From: Marchantia polymorpha subsp. ruderalis
Lineage: Eukaryota > Streptophyta > Marchantiopsida > Marchantiales > Marchantiaceae
DNA length: 64,000 nucleotides
Assembly (NCBI GenBank): GCA_037833965.1
Contig: AP031353.1
Span: forward strand, 21,454,501 to 21,518,500
Reading direction: 5' to 3'
This document shows, piece after piece, positions 54,826 through 64,000 of this stretch (positions are counted from its first letter, which is position 1; the number at the start of each line of letters is the position of its first letter). The translations under genes and the position numbers were made by a program. The notes beneath the pieces were generated by a model, which did no database searches, had not been told where the DNA came from, and worked only from the letters and a program-made list of their open reading frames with translations.

Positions 54826-57800
54826 TGTGGTAACACACTTTTTGTTTTTTTTGCAGAATTTAAACAATTTTAGAAAACTAGTACCAAAGCAGTGTTTGTA
54901 GCTAGAGAAGGGTACGCTAAATAGAGTGGACTGATGAGATCGTCACGAGGGCACAAAGAATCACGTAGTCGGATGTACCGACGCCAACGTCTTCGGCGCC
55001 TTCGGCAAAAGCTCCTTTTTGAGGTGTCTCTATTCACGCGCCTCTAGCGTATAAGGAAGCTACGCTTCCGGCGCAGACACCTCAGGAGGAGGTTTTGCTA
55101 AAGACGTCAGGAGAAGGGCCCGGACCTCTAAAGGCATCCGACCATGAGTGCGCCTTCGGCGAAGCGCCGCTAGCGCGAAAAGGGAAAACCTTCATAACAA
55201 TCGGGATACACGGTAGATCCAGTTGGTTGAAGTTGCATTAGAAAGAGCTCGGGATGCTCGTTCTAACGAGTCCAAGAGCGTCGGAGATGGATCAGGAATG
55301 GAGAAGTTATGAGCGTCGGAAAACTCGTAGCCGGACATGCGCCGTTCGCGCTAGGGTTCACAGCCGGAAAGGATTCCCGTACGCCCTCGGCGATGCGCCT
55401 TCGGTGGAATCACGCGCTCATAGGAGGAAACCCACTCAGAGTCGGAAGCGCCTTTGGCGGCTGTTCATGGAAGGAAAGCGCCGGTCGGATGTACGCCTCC
55501 GACGTGGCGCTGACGGCCGGATGCGCTGGCATGAGTTGTGCTGGCGGATATGCGCCGGCAGCAATGGACGAGGCATAAAGGACAAAATAGGCGGTACGAC
55601 TGCGCGCCGGCGTAATTCGATCCGACTGGATGTGCGCCTCCAGCAAGGCGCCGACGGATAATGAACGCACCAGCGGCGACACGCCTCCGGAGAAGGGCGG
55701 GTTAGGAAAAGACAACAGGGCCGACGTATACCCTGCAGCGGACTCGAGTCCGGAAGGTGGTGGCGGCGGGAGAATTCAACGTTTAAGCATGCGAATGCGC
55801 GCAATGCGGAGACGTGAATTCGCGCATGCAAAGGGCGAACCGTTAAGCCGTATAGCCGGCTGCGTACGTTGCAACCAGTAAAGAACGTTGGACGTTCTTG
55901 AAATCGGAGAAGAAAAGACTGCGCTCCAGTCTCATTCTCTCATTCTTGACTTTGCAATTTCCAGTTCCAAGATTACGCGCAAGGGCGGAGCGACCTGCAG
56001 TGAGAGTAGAGAGTGCGGAGACGAGTTGCACAAGGATCTTGGCGGACCTTGAAAGAATTGGGAGTAGCGATCTTGAACGAGCGCAGAGAGAGTGAGCAGT
56101 CAGTGCTTGAGTGGCCGACGCGCAGTCGCGAGTGTGAGAGAGCGGGCGAAAGGGAGAACGTTTGTGTGTGCAGGCAACGCAATGTCGAAGGTTCCCCAGC
56201 TGCGAGTGTCTCCACTCAGGGTGCCGCAGATCGGTCTACGCGCATTTCAAGATGTGCTGACGAGGCTGAAGCTCGATTTTCTCCTCTGGGGGTGGAATTG
56301 GACATGTCCGGAGATGGTGCGCGAGTATCTGCAAGAGAGACACAAGCCTTCTCGCGGATTTCGCCCACACCCAGAGAGATGGGACATTTGCAATTGGGCG
56401 CAGGTGTTGGGCAGGTGTGCCGGCGAGGAAGGGGATCTCCTCTTCGAGGCCGACAGCGTGAAAGTGTCCCAGGAGGAAGAAGTCTCTTACAATGAGCTCT
56501 TCAAGGTGGCTAGACATCCCAAGAACGGTTTCCGGACACGGGATTACAAGGATCGATTGCGGAGAAATGTCGCGACGGCATTGCTGCAGATATTGCAGCC
56601 GACCAAGACCGCTTACATGCATGGTTGGCAGGTAGAGTTCGTGGAGCTAGTGTTGTCAGGAGCTCCGGTGCATTGGGCACGGCTCCTGTGGAAGGTGACG
56701 CGCCAACATGCGCAAGAAGAGAGGGGAGGAACGCTCAATCATCTATCGCCTTACTTAATCGTGTTTTACCGGGCGATGGGATGTTTGACGAATGCTGAGA
56801 AAACTCGGTTTCCGCAGCTGACCCGGACTTATCCAGGTAGATATTCGAGGGAGGCCGAAGTGGACACGGATCCGGACGAGGAACCTGCCAGTACGCCTCC
56901 GGCTCCGGCTCCAGCCAGAGCAGCAGAAGAACGTCGAAGTGAGCGCATTCCGCGCAAGCGGAAGTGGGATGAGAGACCTGAGGACAGGCAGCCGGAAGTG
57001 CCAGCTGCGCCGACTCGTGGTCGGCCCACCCCCGAGCCTCACAGTCGACCAAAACAGAGGGCACGCAGAATGCCAACTGTTACTGAGGAGACCAGGCGAA
57101 CTCCGACCCGGCGGAATCTCACACAGGAAGAGATAATTGCTCAGGTCCTAGGGAAGACGGCAGAAACCTCTGCACAGAAGGCACCACGGCCTTCGGGAGG
57201 AGATGGACGGACTGACGACCGGCCGACTGCGAGTCGGATGACTGAAGGTCGACAAGCGGAAGGAAGGCCAACTGAACGGCGCGTTGAACCGGACAGCAGG
57301 CCGGAAGCAGAAGAGAGTTTGGCTGACGAGCCAACAATCCTCAGAGGGTCGTCTTCGGCGGAAGGCACTTCTGGAAGAACGCCACCAGCAAGCAGGCCAA
57401 GTGGAGTCAAGACGCGCAGGGTGTATCCGACTCCCAGTCGGACAACTGCTGGTCGGCCGACTGCGAGTCGGACAACAGAGAGTCAGCCGGATTCGCCGAC
57501 TGCGAGACGGATGGGGCCAACGACGAGTGTGCGAACGCCTTCGGCGGACGCACCTTCAGCAAGGACACCTTCCGCGCAGATTGCGCCGGAAGGACAGGCA
57601 GCAGAAGCGGGCGGATCAAGAGTGACAAAAGTCACTGCGGCGTCGACCCCTTCACAAACCGAAGATCAAGCCGGAACAGGGGCTCAAGCAGTGGGATCTC
57701 CCACTGCCCTGGATATTTTAGCAGGCAGTGGAGCAGCAGTCGCAGCGGAAGCTGCTGCGCGCCACAGTTCCAGGGAGTCGCCAAGGGATTCGGTGGCGAC

Positions 57801-59696
57801 TGAGATCCTCGAGACTGAGGATGAGACGAGCTCGGAAGAGCAAGAAGAGGATTCGGTGCAGAAAACGCCAACAGGGGTGCTGTGCGAACAGATAGTTCCA
57901 CTCCTGCGATATCTAGATCGCAAGACATCCAAATACGCAAGTGCCTTAAAACCGCAGTCTTATGTGGAGACAATCAGGCGAAGGACGAGGAGCAAGGTGG
58001 CAAGGTGGGCCTCTAGGTGCGGAGTATATGTGGATAGGAACACCGCCCTCCGACAACACCTGGCGGTCACCCAGAAGCTATACCAAGCCTTGCAGCAGCA
58101 GAAGGAGGATGCGGCGACGAAGAGTCAGGCGGAGGCCGAGCTAATACGGGCAAAGATCGAGTCGGACTTGCAGGAGGAGCGGAGACAGAACAAAGTCCTA
58201 GCAGCCGAGCTTGCGCGCCAGACGCGCGCCTTAGAAGAAAGTCAAAGAGCCCGCAAGGAGGATGAGGAGTTGTTGCGCAACTTGCAAACCGAGTGCTCGG
58301 ATTTGAGGGCACAACGTGCGGAATTAGAAATGCAGCTGGCAGAGGTGGAGAGCAGCTGCAGGGCACGAGGAGAGTTGGCGGCACGGGTGACTCGTTGTCT
58401 AAACGGATACACCCATTGGGAGGTGGCAGCTCAAGAGAGGGTTACACTCCGGGAGTTCGAGCTTCGGGCGGCGGCCTTGACGGAAGGTGACAGTCGGAGT
58501 CGGCGGCGAGTGGCGAGAAAATTAGAAACTTTCTTGTCGGGTGCGCGCGACACTATGGCGCACTTGCAGTCGGAAGTCACTGCAGCGCTCCGACGCCTGG
58601 GGTTACGCAGCCGGTCGGAAGACTGGCAAGGTAGAGACAGTAAGCGGAGCAGTCCGGCGCGCAGGAGGCGCAGCACCGGATCTGCTGAGTGCAGTAGAGT
58701 AGTTTGGTTTCGCGCAGATGCTGCGAGTGGTAGATAGGATAGCGTAGTGCTAGTTAGGATCTTTTGAGAGTATAAAGTAGATCAAGGCGTTTTGCCTTGG
58801 GACTCTTCCAGTTTCGGAAGTGCAGATCAGGAACTCACTTTCTTGGCGTGTTTGTGCATTTTGGTCCTGGCACCACGTAGAGAAGCTGCAGCATAGCGAA
58901 GTTACCGTATGTTGTAGTTGAAGGCCTTCGGCTGAATGTTCAGAGCTAGCACCCGGTTAGAGACTTGAGTAGTGCGGATCTGCACCTGCGGGTGATTTCT
59001 GATGCTCAGAGCCGGCTGCGAGTTAGAGACTTGAACAGTTCCCCCTTACTCCTTCGAGTGACATATCCTGATTGTACTCCTACGGGAAGTTTCCCCTGAA
59101 TGCCAATGTGAAGTTTCATTACTTCGTGTAAACCTTGGTTTGTAATTCAGGTTGTGTGTGTGTTACTGGATCGTGTTTTCAGTAAGTTCTCAGTCGGGTC
59201 TGCACTCCCTGCGTTTTGTGTGATAGTCGAGGGTGACGTCCACGGCGTACGTAGAGGCTTCGTTCCGAAGTGAGAAGTCCAGTCCGGGTATCCCCGCTAG
59301 TTCCTGGCGGAAGGGCAGTAAAAGCCGGAGTGGGAGGCACTTCCTGTAGAACCTCTGAGTGAACTTACGAGACACTTTCCTCCTGAAATCCGAAGCGGAG
59401 GTCCTGACCGACCTCCGAGTTGTGCTTTTTGCCAGTTTCAGGTGTGTGTGTGTGTGTGTGTTGAGTGACCAAGCTGTACCGTGCATCCTCCGAGCATCCT
59501 CCGAGTTGAGATCCTCCTCCGAGTCGAGCCTCCGAGTCGAGCACTGCAGTATTTCTGGGAGTGACAGTCGTCTAGAATTCAAACTCTACAAAAGTCTGTT
59601 AAACGTGACACTTTTACTCTGTGTGTTGCCTCTGTCCCTGTGGGTTCGATCTTTTTACCACCATACTGCAGTTTTAGCCTTTGGTGGGTTATTACA
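54826..59696 (+). mobile_element. 3' LTR of element A
   Basis: Direct repeat of 44,167-49,035, with offset 10,659 up to the GT tract and 10,661 after it. Starts TGTGGTAACACAC and ends GGTGGGTTATTACA, followed by TCCTC. It also contains a TATA box at 58,771-58,779. Confidence 0.92.
56182..58737 (+). CDS. LTR (U3)-encoded ORF, 851 codons, 3' copy
   Basis: The translated product is identical to the 45,523-48,078 copy. Because it lies downstream of pol and upstream of the 3' LTR polyadenylation region, genomic RNA starting in the 5' R would contain this copy intact. It therefore occupies the position where Athila-type elements keep an extra ORF between pol and the 3' LTR; here the LTR has expanded to include it (inference). 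A subgenomic or spliced mRNA, or internal initiation, would be needed for its translation. Confidence 0.8.
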   Translation: MSKVPQLRVSPLRVPQIGLRAFQDVLTRLKLDFLLWGWNWTCPEMVREYLQERHKPSRGFRPHPERWDICNWAQVLGRCAGEEGDLLFEADSVKVSQEEEVSYNELFKVARHPKNGFRTRDYKDRLRRNVATALLQILQPTKTAYMHGWQVEFVELVLSGAPVHWARLLWKVTRQHAQEERGGTLNHLSPYLIVFYRAMGCLTNAEKTRFPQLTRTYPGRYSREAEVDTDPDEEPASTPPAPAPARAAEERRSERIPRKRKWDERPEDRQPEVPAAPTRGRPTPEPHSRPKQRARRMPTVTEETRRTPTRRNLTQEEIIAQVLGKTAETSAQKAPRPSGGDGRTDDRPTASRMTEGRQAEGRPTERRVEPDSRPEAEESLADEPTILRGSSSAEGTSGRTPPASRPSGVKTRRVYPTPSRTTAGRPTASRTTESQPDSPTARRMGPTTSVRTPSADAPSARTPSAQIAPEGQAAEAGGSRVTKVTAASTPSQTEDQAGTGAQAVGSPTALDILAGSGAAVAAEAAARHSSRESPRDSVATEILETEDETSSEEQEEDSVQKTPTGVLCEQIVPLLRYLDRKTSKYASALKPQSYVETIRRRTRSKVARWASRCGVYVDRNTALRQHLAVTQKLYQALQQQKEDAATKSQAEAELIRAKIESDLQEERRQNKVLAAELARQTRALEESQRARKEDEELLRNLQTECSDLRAQRAELEMQLAEVESSCRARGELAARVTRCLNGYTHWEVAAQERVTLREFELRAAALTEGDSRSRRRVARKLETFLSGARDTMAHLQSEVTAALRRLGLRSRSEDWQGRDSKRSSPARRRRSTGSAECSRVVWFRADAASGR

Positions 59697-59701
59697 TCCT
59701 C
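59697..59701. repeat. target-site duplication, right (TCCTC)
   Basis: Matches 44,162-44,166. Removing element A plus one copy restores the family B pol reading order between RNase H (right) and integrase (left). Confidence 0.9.
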
Positions 59702-61222
59702 CTCGATAGGCTGGGTCCATAATCTGGATAAGAAATCTGCATTTTCGTGATGCACCCCTTTCCTGGTCTGAACCGTGTAGGTGAACTCCTGTAGCAACAG
59801 CACCCATCTGGCTATCCGACCGGACAGGTCGGCTTTCTTGACTAGGTGTTGCAAGGCGTAATGATCCACATGGAACACAAACTCGTAGCAGATTAAGTAG
59901 TGTCGAAACTTTTTGCAGGAGTACACCATCCCCAACGCCTCTCTCTCTGTCGTGGTGTACTTCCTCTCTGCTAGAGACAGCTGACGGCTCGCGAAATAAA
60001 TCGGGTAGTCCTTTTTGTTGTCATCCTTCTGGCTCAAGACGACGCCCATGGCGAATGCAGATGTGTCGACGTAGACATGGAAGGGTCGATCCCAGTCTGG
60101 GCTCCTTAGTACTGGAGCAGTCGTGAGTTTTGCTTTAAGAGCCTCGAATGCTGACTGCTGCTTTGCACCCTAGGCATAAGGCTCGTCCTTCTTTAACAAC
60201 TTGGTCAAGTCGGCCGCCAAGATCGCATACATGTGTATGAATCTTCGGTAGTAGCCCACATGACCCAGGAATGCTCGAAGCTCCCTCAGATTCGTTGGTG
60301 GCTCGAGCTCGAGTATAACCTTGACCTTCTCGATGTCCACTGCAATGCCGTCTAACGAAACACGATGGCCCAACAAGATTCCACTAGTCATAAAGAAAAA
60401 ACACTTCTCGGGGTGCAGCGATAAACTGCTCTCGCTACATTTATCAAAGGTCTGCTTCATGTGACTTAGGTGTTCAGACCGCTTTCCAAAGACACAGAAG
60501 TCGTCTATGAATATTTCTAGGAACTTCCTCAGTTGCTCCTGAAAAATATTGGTCATCATCCGCTAAAAGGTGGCAGGTGCATTGCACAGACCGAAGGGCA
60601 TCTTGTGATACGCATAAGTTCCTCAATCAGTTGTGAATGTTGTCTTATCCTTATCCTGTTCCCGGATAGACACCTGATTGTAGCCTGAGAACCCGTCTAG
60701 GAAGCTATAGCACTCATGTCCCGCGACATGGTCTAAAATGGCATCCGTGAACGGCAGAGGGTGGTGATGCTTACGTGTTGCTGCATTCAACTTTCGGAAA
60801 TCATGACACACCCGTATCTTACCCGTCAACTTCTTCGGTACGATAACAATCGGCGACATCCATTCACTGCTGAGCACTGGGTAAATAATACCAGCGCTCA
60901 GGTACTTATCTATCTCCTCCTTAACTAGCAAGGAGTATTTTGGGTTGAGGCGATACTGGCGTTGACGTATGGGTACTGCTTCATCCAGTAAATCAATGCG
61001 GTGTTCTCCATACCGTGCAGGTATCCCCTTCATGTCTTCTATCTTCCAGGCGAAGACATCAACGTAGTGGCGAAGAAAGGCCTGTACCTCCCTTAGCTCA
61101 TCTCCTTCCACCGTGCTTGATACCTTCAAGCACTTGTTAGGACTGAGTTGTACTTCGTGACAGTCACTAGGGTCGACAATGCCCTCCATGTGACTCGTCT
61201 CACTCCTTCCCAGTCCTACCGT

Positions 61223-61231
61223 TAATTGCTA
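61223..61231 (-). promoter_or_regulatory. family B gag-pro/pol readthrough signal
   Basis: Minus-strand TAG CAATTA follows the last codon of gag-protease (PEDE). It is at the same place as TAG CAACTA in element A and is an exact UAG-CARYYA match. Confidence 0.75.
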
Positions 61232-63749
61232 TTCGTCCTCCGGCTGAATAGCGTCTGGTTCCTCTTCTACGGAACAACAGGCAACGAATCCCACAAAATA
61301 ATCGGATTCAGTGGCACTGGAGTCTGATCGGGCGGCCGAATCACTGTCCACCCCCGATGTGTAACCCGCACTAGTCGACGGTGTCTCTCCTTCATGGCGG
61401 ACCTTGGTCCAGGGCACAGTGATAGTCTTGGTCGGCTCCTTAGGATGGGGGAACTTAAGGCGATGCCTACGCCAGTCACATCGTACTTGTGCGCCATACA
61501 GCCACGGTCGTCCGAGCAGGATGTCATAGTCTTGCTTCAGCATGGGCTACAGGATGATATAGTTCAACCAAAACTCCGCACCACCGATGTTTGTTCGGAT
61601 ATTGCGCAGCATACCTACAGGCATCCTCCGCGTCTGATCCGCTAACCTCAACACAGGCCTCGAAGGTTCGAAGTCACTGAATCCCAAAGCTCGCGCAGTG
61701 TCCTCCGTCATTATGTTGACTCCTGATCCAGAGTCTACTGGTACCTTGCGTACACAACACCTTTCTATTTCCACATCGATCTCTGGAGGTCCTTGGTCTT
61801 TGCTGGCCACTTGGTACACCTGGGGGGTTTTGGCTGCGCGCGGCTTCCGAGGGCGGCGTAGCAAAAGCATCAACATCTTCCGATACGTCTTGTTGTCCTC
61901 CAGGAGCTGGTTGAACGTGATGTTCACTTGCCGGTTCCCGATATCTTCTACTAAGTCGTAGTGGACGCGTCGGTTTGGAGTCGACGACCTGCGTGGTTCC
62001 AAAGTTGCTACCATGCGAGCAGCCAAGGGTGTTGACAGGTCTTCTCGCTCTGTTCTCTTTTGGTTGCGGGTCGCTTCTTTCAACAAGTTCGCTACCTCTT
62101 CTCTGATATCCGGGCCATAGTCCCGCTTCAGCACGCGTACTGGCTCATCCTCGACCGATGTATCGGTCCGCACTGCTTGTGCTTCGCGCATAGCCGAAGG
62201 CTTTCGTGTAGGTCGCAAGTTGGACTTGCTGGTTACCTTCTCTTATCCCTTTCCTTTTTGGTCGTCGGCCTTCCGACCGTGCTTGCGAGTATCGCGCTCT
62301 TCTTCCTTTGATTTCTTTGAACTGCGGGTTTCCACTCGTGCGCACATAACTTCTTCCGCCGGCCATTCTTCTTCCTCGTCATTTCTGTTCGAACTCACTT
62401 CGACCTGGTTAACTTGGACGTCCTTCTTGGCAGGTGTTGTCACAAAGCGCACTGTGGGCCGGTGAACTGGTGTTGATCACACTTTGATGCAGTATGTCCG
62501 GACTTCTTGCAGTTAGTACAGGTTGGAACATACCCGGTTTGCCTTTTGGGATGGGGGCACTGAGGCGAGTAGTGTCCTACCTCCCCACAATTAAAACAAG
62601 CTCGCGGTGGCGGTGGGTCAAACGTCCCTGGAGGTGCCCTGTGCCTCACAGGTACCGTAGTGGCCCTGTCTATCGGATGATACCGGGGGATATGCACTGG
62701 CGGAATTGAAGTAGTAGCGGGGACCGACTGGATGGCGTAGGCTGCCTCTTCGCTCGCCTCTCCATAGTACTGGGGGGTTTCCCCATAATACGGTTGTGCC
62801 CACTCTACTGCGTTGACTGGATATGACGGAGGGGTGGTAAGACACTCAGTATTTGCATGTCCCACCGCCCCGCACGTAGTGCACCACAAGTTCGCTCGCA
62901 CTCTCCCTGGAGACTTCCGTCGATCCTGGCCACCCACCACGTGGACTTTCAGGTCGGCGAAGTCCTTAACAAGGGTCTCCACCTTCGATGCAATGTCTCC
63001 CGGCGCTCTGTCCATAGTTGCTCGTCGTGGGCCTTTCTTCTTTGCTACCCCATGCTTCTTTCTCTTCTTCTCTTCCTCCGACGAGGAGGTTTGTTCTTCT
63101 TCGGATGAGGAACGGTCCCCGTCCGAGGACTGTTCTTCCGATGACGGTGACGCACCTCTACGTCTTCTTCGCCCTCCTTTTGGTTTTCGCTCCTTCGATT
63201 CCCGTCGCTCTCTCCCTCTTCGGTTGAGAGTGGAAGTCTCAAAGGCTTCCGCCGATGCAATCACGTCTTCGATAGTATCGCACTTACTGCGTCGGCAGAA
63301 AGTCTCCATCTCCCGGGTTAAGCCGGTCACATACCAATCCACAGCTTGCTGCACCGAGAAGGGGGACCCTGGTCCCGTTTTCGGTATTCTGTCAAGGAGG
63401 TCCAGAAATCTCTCGGTGTAGTCACGCAGACTCTCCTTCTTCTCCCGCTGCAGGTTACGCAACTTCGTCAATACCCGACTGTCGTAGCCGAGCTCACGGA
63501 AACGTCGAAGGAACTTCTCCTTCAGTTGAGCCCATGTTAACAACCCATTCGGGTCGGTGCTCTCGTGGTTATACCAACTTCGTGCCTTCTTCCGTAGAAG
63601 ACTTGGAAAAATTGTAGTCGGTCTTCGTCGTGGATCTCGCGGTTAGCGATAGACACTGATTCGAACAGCTTGATGTAGGAATCTGCATCGTCGTCATCCC
63701 CACTCCCTTTATACTTCGGATAGGAATGCTTGGTAATCGGCTGAGGTAG
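61229..63749 (-). pseudogene. family B gag-protease, 5'-truncated and broken
   Basis: The minus-strand gag core begins inside KHSYPKYKGSGDDDDADSYI at the 63,749 boundary. It shifts frame near 63,600 and continues with WAQLKEKFLRRFRELGYDSR, three CCHC knuckles (CTTCGAVGHANTEC, CFNCGEVGHYSPQC, CTNCKKSGHTASKC), a further stop region near 62,440-62,220, then protease VDSGSGVNIM and LLGRPWL with a CAG-to-TAG stop at 61,547. It ends at the TAG CAATTA signal. The N-terminus is removed by an LTR inserted at 63,750. Confidence 0.85.
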
Positions 63750-64000
63750 TGTGGTACCCCACTTTTGGCAATTTTGAGGAAATTAAAACATTTTTGGAAA
63801 ACTGTACCCTGGCAGCATTGTAAATAGCCTTCGGTACATCAAAACGGGGTGAATCCGGAAGATCGCGGGGATTCTCGAGGGATCTTGTAGAATCTGGGAT
63901 TGGGGGTGCAGCAGTGAGGACAGGCACCACCCTCCCTGCGAGCTCTGCAGTTAGGACCCCTACGACGCAAGGCGCAAAACCCGCCTTCGGAGATTGCGTC
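63750..64000 (+). mobile_element. start of a further family B-like LTR (runs off the window)
   Basis: TGTGGTACCCCACTTTTGGCA followed by AAAACTGTACC.TGGCAGCATTGTAAATAGCC matches the LTR starts at 27,692 and 29,313, with more divergence. It interrupts the family B gag on the opposite strand. The bases before it (GGTAG) would be one target duplication; the partner lies outside the window. Confidence 0.75.

Larger units (their letters stand above)
44167..59696 (+). mobile_element. element A: complete, young Ty3/gypsy LTR retrotransposon with ORF-bearing LTRs
   Basis: A 15,530-bp element with 4.87-kb LTRs, tRNA-Asp-type primer site, gag-protease and RT-RNase H-integrase ORFs, polypurine tract and 5-bp target duplication. 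LTRs differ, by eye, only at 48,632/59,291 (C/T), 48,936/59,597 (A/T) and by one GT unit near 48,790/59,450. All main frames are open. RT-IN order, a FIDD catalytic box, no chromodomain and the primer site suggest the Athila/Tat side of Ty3/gypsy or a related non-seed-plant lineage. It sits inside a dead relative (family B). Confidence 0.92.
59697..61231 (-). pseudogene. family B pol, 5' part (RT and RNase H)
   Basis: Minus-strand frame after the TAG CAATTA signal. RT: KIRVCHDFRKLNAATRK, FLDGFSGYNQ, MPFGLCNAPATF and FIDDFCVFG. RNase H: GVVLSQKDDNKKDYPIYFAS, TTEREALGMVY and FVDHYALQHL. Stops interrupt it where element A has TGG (60,622 region, TGA), CAG (near 60,560, TAG) and TGG (near 60,170, TAG). 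It continues across element A into 44,166-42,853. Confidence 0.85.

Noticed and set aside
54826..59696. tandem segmental duplication of a host gene instead of an LTR
   Set aside because: The two 4.87-kb repeats are bounded by TG...CA, a primer site, a polypurine tract and a 5-bp target duplication, and a solo copy of the same length exists at 33,243-38,114.

Overview
The window is nuclear DNA of a land plant. It has plant-type spliced gene fragments: metallothionein last exons with a CxCxxxCxCxxCxC tail, a phytocyanin first exon and NPF/POT transporter exons. It also has nested Ty3/gypsy LTR retrotransposons, one of which has a primer-binding site matching the 3' end of plant tRNA-Asp. The species cannot be fixed from the sequence; a non-seed plant is my guess only.

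Layout. 1-7,230: AT-rich, mostly non-coding DNA with a metallothionein last exon (3,263-3,332) just downstream of a strong hairpin. 7,275-8,699: a phytocyanin first exon (minus strand) and a decayed gag. 8,696-16,148: a large imperfect inverted duplication. Each arm carries a 5'-half NPF/POT transporter and a small MITE-like element, and a fold-back repeat (13,047-13,854) lies at the centre. 16,149-20,417: chimeric low-gene DNA with a second metallothionein last exon and a third piece of the NPF upstream region.

20,418-64,000 is a nest of LTR retrotransposons of three related families, called A, B and C here. Family C: a plus-strand LTR fragment (20,529-22,090) and a minus-strand 3' LTR plus pol (22,321-27,691). 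Family B: LTR pieces (27,692-33,158), then a minus-strand element whose 3' LTR (33,159-42,815) was hit by two insertions, a solo family A LTR (33,243-38,114) and a 908-bp solo LTR (38,123-39,030). The family B internal region (42,816-44,166 and 59,697-63,749) was split by a complete family A element (44,167-59,696, target duplication TCCTC). A further LTR starts at 63,750 and runs off the window.

The most interesting system is element A. It is about 15.5 kb, apparently intact and very young: reading the two 4.87-kb LTRs against each other shows only two substitutions and a 2-bp GT-repeat change. Each LTR carries an intact 851-codon ORF of its own, upstream of the LTR TATA box and so inside U3. 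Homologous but broken ORFs lie in family B and C LTRs here. The internal gag-protease and pol ORFs are in one frame, separated by a single UAG followed by CAACUA; family B has UAG CAAUUA at the same place. Both fit the UAG-CARYYA readthrough signal. The suggested genome plan is LTR(U3 ORF) - gag-pro - readthrough - RT/RNaseH/IN - LTR(U3 ORF).
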